Below, piece by piece: positions 12,289 through 23,033 of a DNA stretch of 64,000 bases. The position numbers were made by a program, and so were the translations under genes. Source of the stretch: Calycina herbarum (taxonomy: Eukaryota; Ascomycota; Leotiomycetes; Helotiales; Pezizellaceae); the NCBI GenBank assembly GCA_001414485.1, contig LLEY01000189.1, positions 48,490 through 112,489 on the forward strand. The letters run 5' to 3'. Below the pieces are notes generated by a model. That model did no database searches. It was not told the origin of the DNA and was given only the letters and a program-made list of their open reading frames with translations. Position 1 is the stretch's first letter. Each line of letters opens with the position of its first letter.

Positions 12289-13344
12289 TCAACCTGACAT
12301 CTCCTCATCCTCGCCCCCGACTTTCTTCTTCTCCTCAGATCTCAACTTCGTTTTCTGTTCACTCTCCTCGATCCAAGCTGCATAAGCCTCCGGACCCTCC
12401 TTCAACTTTTCCCTAATTACCCCTTTCAAAATCTCGCCAGCGAATCCGACGAAATTGTGTCTTCTCAAAGAGTTCTCAAACTGCCATTCGCCCCTCTTCT
12501 GTTCTTCCCTATACAACGCCTCCTGATCCCCAAATTCTCTTGCTCGAACCCGTAGATCCCTAACCATGGCCAAAAGATTGAATCGAATCTCGTTGGCGGG
12601 GTATCTCTCGATGCGTCGTTGCAGAACAGGTATGACTTTTTCAGGGAATTCCTCGGTAGAGCTGGTTCCATGCGAAATAGGCGCAGGTTGCAGCCCATCC
12701 AATTCGTAAAGTGTGCCGTTGATGGAGGTATACGCAATAAAGTGATAGACATCCTCGTCCTCCGTAGCCATTCTTTGCGTCTCGTCAACAAATGGGCTAC
12801 TCTTCGCGAAACTGTTGTGGACATCCCTGATCAAATCCGAGTTACTGAGTGCCTCCCCTCGCATGTCCGGCGGAAACCCAGTTGTGAATTCCTTAAAGTC
12901 CTTCAAAGGCGTTCCAACATCAATAACCCCATCTTTATTCAACAGCACCGATAGGAGAGCTTGAGTGCCGCAGGCGTTCTGGATCGTTTGCGCAGCGAAG
13001 AACAGGTTTTCGGAGGCATCGTAATCGTATTGTCCGTCTTTTGGCGTGCCATCGCTGTTTGCTTTCTCGCCGGTAGGGTATTTGAAGAGGAATATGACTC
13101 CATAGACTGGGCTAAGCTGGCGGAGGTAATCGGCATCTAGGGCAATAAGCTCCTCAAACTGCACATCTTTCACTCCAAGGTTGTCGAGTAGGAAGGTGAA
13201 GACACCCTAAAAGATGTCAGCGCCGATTTCTGGGATAGGTAAGTTGGCGGCTACGAACCGCATCGGATTCGACTAGAAGAGGTCAGCAAGCTTTCAATTG
13301 TTTTGGCAGTGATGGGGCATACTGGTATTCCATCCTCCACTCAT
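12289..13344 (-). CDS. uch2: Ubiquitin C-terminal hydrolase, UCH37/UCHL5 type (proteasome-associated)
   Basis: Cysteine peptidase (C12 family) that trims ubiquitin chains at the 19S proteasome. The exons are 13344-13323 (22 nt), 13272-13259 (only 14 nt) and 13206-12289. Splicing gives MSGGWNTI-ESDA-GVFTFLLDNLG, the expected UCH N-terminus, for 317 aa. Catalytic residues are Q85, C91 (TIQNACGTQA), H167 (DVYHFIAY) and D182 (LYELDGLQ), all close to the positions in human UCHL5. The C-terminal RRHNFVGFAGEILK segment matches the UCHL5 ULD that binds Rpn13, and the protein ends in a KE-rich tail. Gene symbol uch2 follows the fission-yeast homologue. It is divergently transcribed from the RelA/SpoT-domain gene. 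Confidence 0.92.
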
Positions 13345-14136
13345 TTTGACGATTGTAGAAGTCCAACTTGACTCTCAGAGCAGTGTTTAAAAGAGAAGAT
13401 AGTTTACTGCGATTCATTTGAATACAGGCTAGGATCACCATGGGCAGAATATTGGGCGGTGAGACAAACCCCTGTAAAGCGGCAAGAAAGCTCTTGCAGA
13501 GCGATCAAAGTGCTAACCATTATGTTCTCAGGCATTTGAAGAAGCTTGTTTGAAAATGTTTTGGTTAATGTCTCAAGTTGTTCCAAGCTTCTAGGATATA
13601 GAAAGCTGGAACAATTAATTGAGACATCTACTGTCCGCCGTTTTCTTTCTGTCGTTGAGAGAGGACTGTTTTGACAACTCCTGATCCTGCAACTTGCCAG
13701 TTGATAGCGCAGTCACAGTTATTTCTTACCCCTCCAGGCCCTCCCCCATTTACACATCTGCTTCTCTTTAGTCCTAGTCCTGAATACCAGCACTCTGGCA
13801 TAGTTGCTACATTTTCAGGCGGTACTGTCTACAGCCAATCAAGCACCTGCTGAGGACGGGAGGCATCAAGAATCAGCCTTGGGTAGGCTTGCATTCTTAC
13901 CCCAATACTAATGAATCCTACAGCCTCGTTTTTCATCATCGAACCAAAAGCCCAGTGGCTTGTCAAAATACCATACAAGAGCTTCGATATGCCATACCTT
14001 GCAAGCCCATGGCTGCCTGAATCCTTTTCAAATTCCTTAAATCTACTCGCCGTCCTTTCTGATATCCCAGTCTAGTTTGTTTTTCCTCCCACCACCATCG
14101 AAAAAGCATAATTCTGTCTGCAAAGCACTTTCCAGC
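13345..14136. promoter_or_regulatory. Shared intergenic promoter region between UCH37 and the RelA/SpoT-domain gene
   Basis: The two genes diverge from this 792-bp stretch, so it must contain both promoters. No TATA-like element or known operator was confidently located. Short ORFs inside are not conserved as far as I can tell. Confidence 0.6.
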
Positions 14137-15177
14137 ATGGGCAGAAACACTGGCAGCCATGGATATTCCAGAGAGGCATACCCTTCAGATGCCTCAAATA
14201 CCTATGGAACTCATTCCTCAGCGTACACAACCACCCTTCACCAGGAGCGCTCCAGAGACCGAAACAGGGACAGACCCCCATCATCCACTCCAATCCCCAG
14301 CAAGTATACAACAAGTCCTGAATACAACACATTTGACGCAACCTCCAGCTACGATACAAGATACACATACAATACGCCTCCCGGAAACAATACGACGCCT
14401 CAAACCCCCTACACCCTGCCACCCCAATCCAGTATCGCTCCATACTACAGCCCAAACCCCGAGTACCAGTATGATACAAGTCTTTATCAGGGGCAGAATT
14501 ACGGCTATAACTCACCACGATCAATTCGGAATCCCAACACAGATCGCGCAGGTGATTCTTACACCCTGGATGAGATATCGAGTTTCATTCGCACCTTTGA
14601 AAAAGATCGCAATCAGTATCTCAGCTTAGAACAGGAGATAGGGGCAAGAGTCAAACAAAAGCTCAACGAAAAACACATTGAACATCTCTGGCAATCCCGC
14701 GTCAAAGAACCACATTCTTTAGAAACGAAACTCAGAGGCCGCAAGCACCAGTATACAAACGATCAAGAAAACTGCGCATCAATCAAGGACCTAATCGCCT
14801 GTAGAATTGTTCTGCCCCGCTTGGCAAGTGACCTAGAAGTCGTCGCGTCTCTCATCCGAAGGTACTTCAGCCTCGTCAGCGAGAAGTCTCACCCTGAGCC
14901 TGGTAGCTCCGGAGGTTATACTGGTTATCACTTCTACATGACCATGCTACAACAGGACTTAAGTAATGTCACAGTGGAGATTCAAGTCATGACCCCTTTC
15001 ATGTACGGCTACATGGCCCAAGAACATGATATTAGGTACAAACAACTTCAGGGCGTGATAACTTTGAATGATATAATAAATCTTGAAAATCTACAGTCTG
15101 CCGCTCAACAGGGCGATGCAGCTTCCGAGCAGTTACAGGGTAGACGCATTAATTCTCGTGAAGGACGTCGTCGTTGA
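14137..15177 (+). CDS. RelA/SpoT-type nucleotidyltransferase-domain protein
   Basis: Intronless, 346 aa, starting at the first ATG (the frame upstream lacks one). Residues 1-140 are a Tyr/Ser/Thr/Pro/Asn-rich disordered leader. Residues about 142-305 match the synthetase domain of RelA/SpoT and small alarmone synthetases: SRVKEPHSLETKLR (R188, K190, S194, K198), IKDLIACRIVLP with the metal-binding Asp position D218 and R223, GGYTGYH (Y261, H265) in place of the bacterial GYxSxH, and VEIQVMT with the catalytic Glu position E281, then AQEHDIRYK. There is no HD hydrolase, TGS or ACT domain. Bacterial relatives transfer pyrophosphate from ATP to GTP/GDP to make (p)ppGpp. The fungal product and role are unknown to me. 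No transit peptide is evident. It is head-to-head with UCH37. Confidence 0.82.
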   Translation: MGRNTGSHGYSREAYPSDASNTYGTHSSAYTTTLHQERSRDRNRDRPPSSTPIPSKYTTSPEYNTFDATSSYDTRYTYNTPPGNNTTPQTPYTLPPQSSIAPYYSPNPEYQYDTSLYQGQNYGYNSPRSIRNPNTDRAGDSYTLDEISSFIRTFEKDRNQYLSLEQEIGARVKQKLNEKHIEHLWQSRVKEPHSLETKLRGRKHQYTNDQENCASIKDLIACRIVLPRLASDLEVVASLIRRYFSLVSEKSHPEPGSSGGYTGYHFYMTMLQQDLSNVTVEIQVMTPFMYGYMAQEHDIRYKQLQGVITLNDIINLENLQSAAQQGDAASEQLQGRRINSREGRRR

Positions 15178-15501
15178 GAAATGTAATGGAGTTAATGGGA
15201 AGAGCGAGATGAGGATCTTGTATTTATGAGGGAATTAAAATCGAATTACTCACCTCTGTCTGGATTTATTTGAGGACCGTTTAGTTTATGTGGTGTCTCT
15301 TTGGCAAAAGAAGAGCTTAAAACAAAAATTCATCATCTTCACCAACCTTCTAATTTTTACAATTCGATATGTCGTATATCTCACTTATCCTCAATGATTT
15401 CTTCGAACTTTTACCTCTACAAGAAAAGAAACCAGTACCCTCGCACTCACTCTCGCGTACTTACGATTGACAAGCAAAACTCCCGTCCTCGTCCAGCAGT
15501 A

Positions 15502-16026
15502 CAGTTTCAGAGCATAAGTTTCCGTACGATGTAGCTTTTTTTTGGTACTTTTCATACCAAAAAACAGCTAAAACATACGACTCGGTGTCTAGAACTATAT
15601 ATTCTATCGTGATTTAATAAATATATAATTATATATAAACTATATCTAGAATCAAGAGATCGATCTTTTGTATTCCTAGAATTTAGTTTTTTAAGATCTC
15701 GGTTTTCTGAATTTATATCTAGTCTAGTTGAGGTTAGTTCTGGGAGAATGTCGGGCATCGAAGCTGATTTTATATATATAAGATCTTATAAAATCTTCTA
15801 AAATCTATAGTATTTACGCTTGGGCTACTTTAAGCTTACTTGATTTCAGAACTAGTAGCATATGATTAATTCTTATTATATCGAAGACTTATAGTTAAAT
15901 GCTTAGTTTAGTAATTAACCTAATTAGATCAGTAAAAGAGAAGGGTATTCATAGTGTGTTTTTTTTTTAGCGATGTTTGGGGTGAAAAGTTGTGTCGTAC
16001 GTACGGAAACTTATGCTCTAGTACTG
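15502..16026. mobile_element. Tc1/mariner-type non-autonomous element (MITE), AT-rich, about 525 bp
   Basis: The left end CAGTTTCAGAGCATAAG and, read on the other strand, the right end CAGTACTAGAGCATAAG are inverted repeats. They share a perfect stretch AGAGCATAAGTTTCCGTACG. The element is flanked on both sides by TA (15500-15501 and 16027-16028), the target duplication of Tc1/mariner elements, and begins with the typical CAGT. The interior is very AT-rich (ATATAT and TAGAT tracts), contains no ORF and looks heavily C-to-T mutated. It lies in the 3' flank of the RelA/SpoT-domain gene. Its TIR differs from that of the Tc1 element at 59.5 kb beyond the terminal CAGTACTAG, so that copy was probably not its direct parent. 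Confidence 0.85.
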
Positions 16027-16028
16027 TA

Positions 16029-18340
16029 TGTATCTACTTCTCGTTGTTTAAACATCCTAGAAACGATTTCTTGAACATGCTAGGAAACCACCTTTAATTA
16101 TGCTCAACAATTCAGACAAGTTGCATCTTTTGTCCTTCGCGAGGGTTGATCTTGTCACTTCACGGACTAAATCGAGAATATTCAAATATGCATTAATATC
16201 CGGTACACGGCAATCTAACGTAGATGCTGCAAATGAGGCACTTTGTAAGTAGGTATCTGAATATAACCGAGAAGACTTGCAATCACAAGCACATTCTCTC
16301 AACAGGGCTAAACTGAGATACTTCTCACTACTTACCGGCGAGCCAAAGTACAGACTCGGAAGCTCGCAATGGAGAGACGAGAATCACGTAGCTTCTAGGT
16401 TGTCTAAACTTTCCGCCAAGAGCACTCACAGTATTCGAGACCTAGGTGACGACGAAGTTGGGTCGTGCATTCCTTCCCCAGCTTAACCTCCCTCGTCGCT
16501 TAACCTCAATCCGGAACCCCCCACCTCACCTTGAAGTCGCTCCTTCCCTTTCATATCGGCTCTCGCCTCACACTGCTACTAAGTCGTCTGTCTCAATCCC
16601 GTCCCACGACTAAACCACCTTGGCAAACGAACTCGAGGTGGCTCCTTCCCTTTTATCTCGACCACGGCTCGGTTCCACCACGAGAGATAGCGAGAAGGGA
16701 AGGCGCGACTCCCCATACATCCAGAGTGTAAGCCCCTGCCCCAGCTTCGGTTGAAGGCATCCGGGATGAAGATTTGTCAGAGTTGAGAAGTGCCATATTT
16801 CAAAATCGGTCATGACTTGTGGTTCACTGTATCGTGCCTAGGAGATAGTCAAGGACACTTACCGAGTAAGAACACCAAGACTCGAGTGCGGAAGGATATT
16901 TAATTAAAGCTCATTATGTCGATAGACCAATCTCGCATCTAGCTTTTCCATTCCAAAACAAACTTTCCCCTGCAGGTGAGTACACCTCCTTCTAGCAAGT
17001 AATATGCGAAAAATTCTAGGACAATTACATCCAAAAGATTTACTTCCCACAAGTGTTCTCACGTAATATCTCACCTTGTCCAAGGACTTCTGGAACAATA
17101 GAGGGAGGGATTGAAAAGAAAAAGAAAAAGAAAAAGAAAAATATGTTCTGGACCCCTACCTACATAATTTCTTCAAGCTTGCACTTGTATGTCATCTGCT
17201 AATCGTCTCGCTACACATACGGGAAAAGGTGGCCAAAAGGAAGAGAATATTTCGAGAGAATTTAAACGATCCTAGCCCCTCCCCATTGGAAATTCCGAAA
17301 CGAAAGAGTGAGAGCTGGTCTATGAAGAACAAAGCACAGTTCTCTTGTGACATTAGGGAATACATCATCTCCCCCTCCCCCTCCCGCCTCCCGATAAATT
17401 CTCTCGAGACTCGATGTCCCTGAATAATAGGCTTGAAACAAAACACCTAAACAACGTATCAGACACTTGAATCTCGACACCATGCCACATCAAACAGCAA
17501 GACTTCAAACAACTTGTCAAACAATTCTCGTATTCATTCTGACAATCAATCAATCACTCTACTACTACTATATCCTTCTCTTGTTTCCACAATTCTCAAT
17601 TCCCTCTTGTCTTTCCTCCCAAAGGCATTCAAAGCATTACATGAATACCCCATCAAAACTCCAAAACAATGCTTGCCAAAAGACATGAACATCTTTTTCC
17701 ATCGCAGCAAAAATCAAAAATCAAAAAAACGCCAGTGAGAAGACTCTAAATCGGAGACCTTCTCTAAATAATAAGCAAAAACGCCGCTTTTTCCATGCAA
17801 TATATGCTAATAACCAGGGTATATCTATAAGGACTGTGGGGTATATAATTCTCTTCTATAAGGACCGTGGGTGTGCTTGTAATCGTACAACAAAAAATAA
17901 AATAATCGTTATCGAGATCGTAAAGCGTCGTTAAAAAAAATCCGAATCCGAAAGGCGATGGATGGATATGAATGCATTGTTGTAAACTTGAAGGAGAGTC
18001 GTGGTTGTAATAGTAACAGAAAATTAGCGAGATTCGTATAATCTCGGTGAGGACGCGTGAACAAAAATATCGTAAGTCATTATGTGTTCGGTGAAAGGGT
18101 TGGTGGTGGTTGCGTGTTGAAGATATTAGATCTCTGGCTCCTTCCCCTTTCCAGGAGGAGCGGGAGATGGGTAACGGGGCGGGTAGCTTGGGAGGTGAGC
18201 AAATTGAGGCAGCCCATGATGAGTTTGCTGGCCCTCCATTTGTTGTTGAAGTTGTTGCTGATGCATGTCTTCGTCTTGAGGTTCAAGCTTGAAAACTGGG
18301 GTAGTCCTGGGCCAGATGTTAAATCCTGTTGTCCGATGAC
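16029..18340. other. Intergenic region with simple repeats
   Basis: Holds the 3' flank of the Zn2Cys6 gene (minus strand) and sequence right of the MITE. A (AAAAAG)n tract lies at about 17114-17140 and a CCCCCT-rich tract at about 17372-17392. No conserved protein or RNA gene was recognised. Confidence 0.5.
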
Positions 18341-20253
18341 TTAAATCCACACGGTCGGAAGCACAAACCCGCCGAAATTCGAACCTGAGTTCTGTCCTTC
18401 ATAGAGGGCAAAATCATCCCCATGGTCACTGTAGACGATGGATCCTTCTCCAAATGCAGATGCCGCTGGACTGCTGTAGCCTCCGAACCCACTTGGCGAT
18501 GGAATACCTAGGTATTGGTTGGTGAATGGGTCGAGCTGAAGAGTCAAGGGGCTCATAGTGGTGGCGGAACCTGGTTCCGGGGTCATGGGCATGAGGTGCT
18601 CTTGGCTATAGGTGAAAGCAGGATTGCCATATGGGGAAAGCGTATGGGAAAAACTGTCTTCCATCTCAAAGGAATTACCGCGGAATGTTGGGAACGAGGC
18701 TGTCCTTTCTGGTTGTACCCAACCCATGCGGCTTCTAAAAGTAGAAACCATATCAATTGGATACTCCATGAGGTTGAGAGGAGTCTGCATGTCCGCGTCG
18801 GAGGTTTGAGAGACGTTGATGGAAAAGAGCCTTCGAGCAATTTCTTCAATTGGTCCCAAAGACAGACTTCCAAAGTACGCAGCACCAACTTCTGGGAACA
18901 AGGGCTCTACGACAAGCGCTACTGTGTAGTAGTGGGCAAGGATGATCAGAGCTGATGGAGACCCTCGTGTTTGCTGCAGAAACATGACCGGCAGCCAGAA
19001 CAACCAAGCCCGAAGGGGGTTGAGCATCTCAAATCGTTGTGCGGCCGTATGACTTGGGGATACCTTGCGGACCCCACGGACGAACGTCATGAGTTGTTGG
19101 ATGGCCTTGACATCCTCATTGTTCTCCTTCAAGTGTGTTTCAACCCGTTGGAGTTGTGCATAGGCGCGTTGCAGAGACTCCAAGTCTTGCTTTCTTGGGT
19201 TGCTCAACTTCTTGCCGCCTGGTGCAGGGGATGGTGGAGCTGTTGGGAAAGTGCTTTGCTCCGCGATGAAGTCTCCGAACTGAGACTCATTTTTCCATGG
19301 TTGCATGGCATCAATGACCTGAATTATTGTTAGTCAGGGTCATAAGTACACTTGGGCTTGAAACATACAGATGAGGTTCCGTGCATCAATTGGGTCCATC
19401 CACGCCTGTTTTGTGAGTCAGTCCACGTTAGCAGCGAGAGAGTTGATTACACATACCATTCGGTTGCCTGCCAGGACAATAGCAAAGAAGCTGCTAGAAC
19501 GGCATCGGAATTCTGGCGAGAGAACGTCCCAATGGCTTCGTGCAAACCTTTCAAGGCAACGCCACGATGCTCGTAGGCCATGTTTGCAGTGAGAGGACAC
19601 TCGGTCAACCAAGCTAGGTGTGTGGCCGAGAGTGCGAGAAGGGCATGCATAACAAAAGGATAATCTGTTCCAATCTTGAGGAAGCTAAAGAAAGATTATT
19701 AGCACACAAAACATGTCTGAAAGGTGTGCTACCTACAGAGGAATTTGACGAGTCCAGATAGTGAAATTGCTAGCATCATGAATACCAAGCTCGCTGGAGA
19801 CGGAAGCGACATGGTGAATCAAGCGGAGATCCTCTGCAGAGAAGAACTGGGGGGAAGGAGCTGGATAGATGTAAAGATCTGGGAATGGAAAGTTCCCAGT
19901 TTGTTGCCAGCGTTCAATCTCCTGCTCGATTTCCGGAGTCCACAAGAGATCAGCCTTTTCCGGAGTTGGGGCTCGCTCTTCCTGCACAGGCATGTCCATA
20001 TAAGGACAACGACAGTTGTGTTTGGTACAGTTGCGGCTAGGATGAATTAGTTGTGCACCATGAGGTAGGGGATTCCAGCTCCTGTACATACCATTGAGGG
20101 AAGTTTTCATCACAGCGGATGTGTCTACGCTTACAGGTTTCACAACCTTTGCGAGACTTGGTGTGACTGAGTGATGTCAGTAAGGAAGAAGTCGAAGTTA
20201 TATAAGGGCAAGACATACCTCCGACGAGGAGGTCCACCACCTGGGCCAGCCAT
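18341..20253 (-). CDS. Zn2Cys6 fungal transcription factor
   Basis: Six exons in coding order: 20253-20219, 20166-20092, 20036-19737, 19684-19457, 19405-19369 (37 nt) and 19318-18341, giving 550 aa. All introns are GT-AG and phases agree. The binuclear zinc cluster is GCETCKRRHIRC-DENFPQ-CRNCTKHNCRC, with cysteines 20, 23, 30, 37, 40 and 47, and an intron splits the codon for Cys37. A middle region (YPFVMHALLALSATHLAWLTEC, VLAASLLLSWQATEW) is typical of the fungal-specific regulatory domain seen in sterol-uptake-control-type regulators. The C-terminus is Ser/Pro/Gly-rich, a likely activation region. It presumably acts in the nucleus; targets are not deducible. The upstream side is a gene-free 8-kb region that may hold a long promoter. 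Confidence 0.9.
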
Positions 20254-20693
20254 TGAGATGAAGAGGAGGGGATAGATTAAAGTCGACGAAGGCTTGAACG
20301 AGTGAAAGCCAACGACGAACTTCTTTCTTAAAGAAGATGGATGTGTATTATGTCAAGATGTAGCTTGATAAAAAAGTAACAGCCGGTCAGGTACCGGTTG
20401 TTGACTAGGTTCCGACGTTGCCGGGTATTTAAAGCGAGTGTATGGCAAGAGTGCGCAGCGGCTGAAAGTAACGTAACTGTATCCCCAATTTCGAAGAACA
20501 AACAAGCATGAACGGGGAGTTTTAGCCTGGCTCTAATGCAAGAGGTTTATTGCCGGCAGCGGGTTACACAGGCAATGCAGAGATGGTCAACAGACGCCGA
20601 GTGGCAGCGAAGGTCTCCGAAGGCTTGCGGTGGGCTGAGATCCGAGGAGAGTTGGAGTTTGGTGGTGTATTGAGTGGCAGAAGGTTTGTATTT

Positions 20694-20709
20694 GGGGGGG
20701 GGGGGGGGG
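20694..20709. repeat. Poly-G run (16 nt)
   Basis: An uninterrupted G tract, followed by a second G-rich tract near 20812-20820. It lies about 440 bp upstream of the Zn2Cys6 start codon. It may be a quadruplex former or a slippage site. Confidence 0.8.
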
Positions 20710-21824
20710 AGGTTTTGAGGGTTTGGGTTGGATTGGGCGGGATGTTTGATTTTGAGAGTCGGGAGAACGCAAAAGCGAATGACAGGAGACAACGAGGTCT
20801 TCCTAAGAGAGGGGGGGGGAGAAAAGCGAGTGTGGTGGGTGTTCTTGGAGAACGATTCAAGTGTGAAGCTGTTTGATTTTTGAGGAACCTACGATTCAAT
20901 ATCTACTGGCAGAGCGGCCCTTCTTAATACTGCTGCGGGTAGCTGTGGCCGAGAGGCAGATGACCAAAAGTAGGATAGCGTGGTGGCTCAGGCGTTGGGA
21001 GGAAGCGGAGGACAGTGAGCGCTTGATGGACGGGCTTGGAGGGGCCTGTCGCTGCAAGCCCTGGCAGGTTTGGTTGCAACCCCAGCCAGCTAGCTAGGAG
21101 CATTGGAGCACTGGAGCACTTGGAGCATTGGCTGATGCATTGGTGCATTGGTGCATTACAGTCGACCCATCAGGTTAGGGTGTGTGAGCACTGAGCACTG
21201 ACAGGAGAGCGAGCGAGAGCACGGGACGAGCGGTAGGGTAGCGTAGGGTACAGTAGCGTAGGGTAGGGGGCGATGATGCCCGCAGGCTGCCCTGCCAAAC
21301 ATGACCCTGGGAACACTCCACTAGCAAGCCTGGCCTGGGAAGCTAAAAGAAGAACTCCGGCTATTGACGAATGACGGCCTCTGTTGGGGAAGCTTATTGT
21401 TGTCGGTTACGGTACCCATCACCTATCCCCCGACCGTCCTTTGGGCCACTACTTTTCCTTACTCATGGATTTGGTGCAGCCGACCACTGCCAGCAGACGG
21501 ACTTGCGAGTTGCTGCCGGGAGTGAGGGCAGAACGCCGCTGGGGCTCGTGGCAGCTGGGACTGGAGACCGGGATTTCATGGGTGCGCTGTTTTCTCTGAA
21601 TGGACGTGAGACCATGGAACCATGAAGCAGTGCAGTACTGGCCATGATTTTGGATTGTACTCCGTGTACACGAGAAGGAGCCGTCCAGGTATTGATTTTT
21701 GGGGGCTCTACGGACTAATTTTACGGGGTACCGTCTTTTTCTGGCCTGAGAGGTTGGGTTGGGTTGTGGGTGAGGGCTGGGACCGAATATGAGCCTGGCA
21801 TGTCGGGCAAAGGACGCTGAAAAA

Positions 21825-21851
21825 AGAACGAAGAACGAAGAACGAAGAACG
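21825..21851. repeat. Short tandem repeat, 7-bp unit GAACGAA, about 4 copies
   Basis: Directly visible tandem array in the gene-free region. Confidence 0.85.
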
Positions 21852-21900
21852 TAGGTACACAGGGAAGTCAACATCCTTCCTTCGGTGGGTTGGGCATTGA

Positions 21901-21939
21901 TCAACTTCGTAGGTCAACTTCGTAGGTCAACTTCGTAGG
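21901..21939. repeat. Tandem repeat, 13-bp unit TCAACTTCGTAGG, three copies
   Basis: Three head-to-tail, essentially identical copies in the gene-free region. Confidence 0.9.
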
Positions 21940-22508
21940 CAAGATATGACAAGAAGTTTATTACAGGTAGACAGACAACACAATACTGTAGCGTGTTGTG
22001 TGATATGACGAGCATGGCTAAAGCCGTTACTTACTACTACCACTCGGTAGGCGTAGGCGTAGGCGTATACCAGGGCAGGGCTAGGGACCTCCCTAGAATA
22101 ACTGGGGAGAAGATGATGCCCAAGGGTTGGGGGTTTGGTGCAGTGCAGTACCGGGATATGACGATGTCATGGCTCTTTCAGTGCGAAGTATGCTGGGGGC
22201 TGGCAACTGGGGTTGACAATTGGGCTGCTGGCATTTGCTAGGGGAGCTTGGAGGACACCGAACCGATTGTCGAGGCTCAAGCTTACCACTTTGCTGTTGT
22301 GCAGCCATGTCATTGCCGACGTCGTTGGTGTTTCTGAGATTCGGCCTCGTTTGGCAGGCTGTCGTAGAGCTTTGGTTTGGATGCCGAGTCAAAAAGAAGC
22401 TCCCAGGAAGTTACTTCTTTCAGAATGCTGTACGTAGCGAGCGGCGGGACTGGTACTGTGGTGCTTAGTCGGATGTCTACTCCAATGAGCGTGCGTAGTA
22501 GTGCTTTG

Positions 22509-22545
22509 CTCCTCCTCCTCCTCCTCCTCCTCCTCCTCCTCCTCT
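22509..22545. repeat. (CTC)n microsatellite, about 12 units
   Basis: Perfect trinucleotide array. The frame reads as poly-Leu or poly-Ser in small ORFs but there is no sign that it is translated. Confidence 0.9.
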
Positions 22546-22844
22546 CCCATCCAGTAGGACACAGTAGGAGGATCTACAGCTCACCTCGCCGTCGCCTACT
22601 CTTTGCCTGTGAGCAATGCAGTTGCAATTGAACCTTGGGGAAGACTCCACATGTGACCTGCCCCCGTCTTGCGTCCGCAGCAGCTGGTCAAAATGTCAGT
22701 GCTGGTGTCGATCAGAAGATGTGCGAATAAGGTAGGCCTATTTTTGGAACTGCCCCGGGATCCTCCATACATGGCCATGGGAAGCAAGTGCATGCCCCGA
22801 ACCCTCAGGGATCTTTTCAAAGAAGCTGCCCATTCGCTCTTCAT

Positions 22845-22872
22845 TCATGGCCGTCATGGCCGTCATGGCCGT
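22845..22872. repeat. 9-bp tandem repeat (TCATGGCCG)3
   Basis: Three near-perfect copies, directly followed by a two-copy CCCTGATTGG repeat (about 22878-22900). Confidence 0.8.
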
Positions 22873-23010
22873 TGTGCCCTGATTGGCCCTGATTGGCCCC
22901 GCCTCCTCAGTTGTTTCATGGGAAAGAAAAACTGCTGCCTAGAACGCCATGACCGATTCTCCACCAACAGATGAAGCCATTCTTCAACATGAATTCAAAT
23001 CAATCATCGT

Positions 23011-23033
23011 CACATCACATCACATCACATCAC
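23011..23033. repeat. (CACAT)n microsatellite, 4.6 copies
   Basis: Perfect pentanucleotide array in the gene-free region. Confidence 0.9.
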
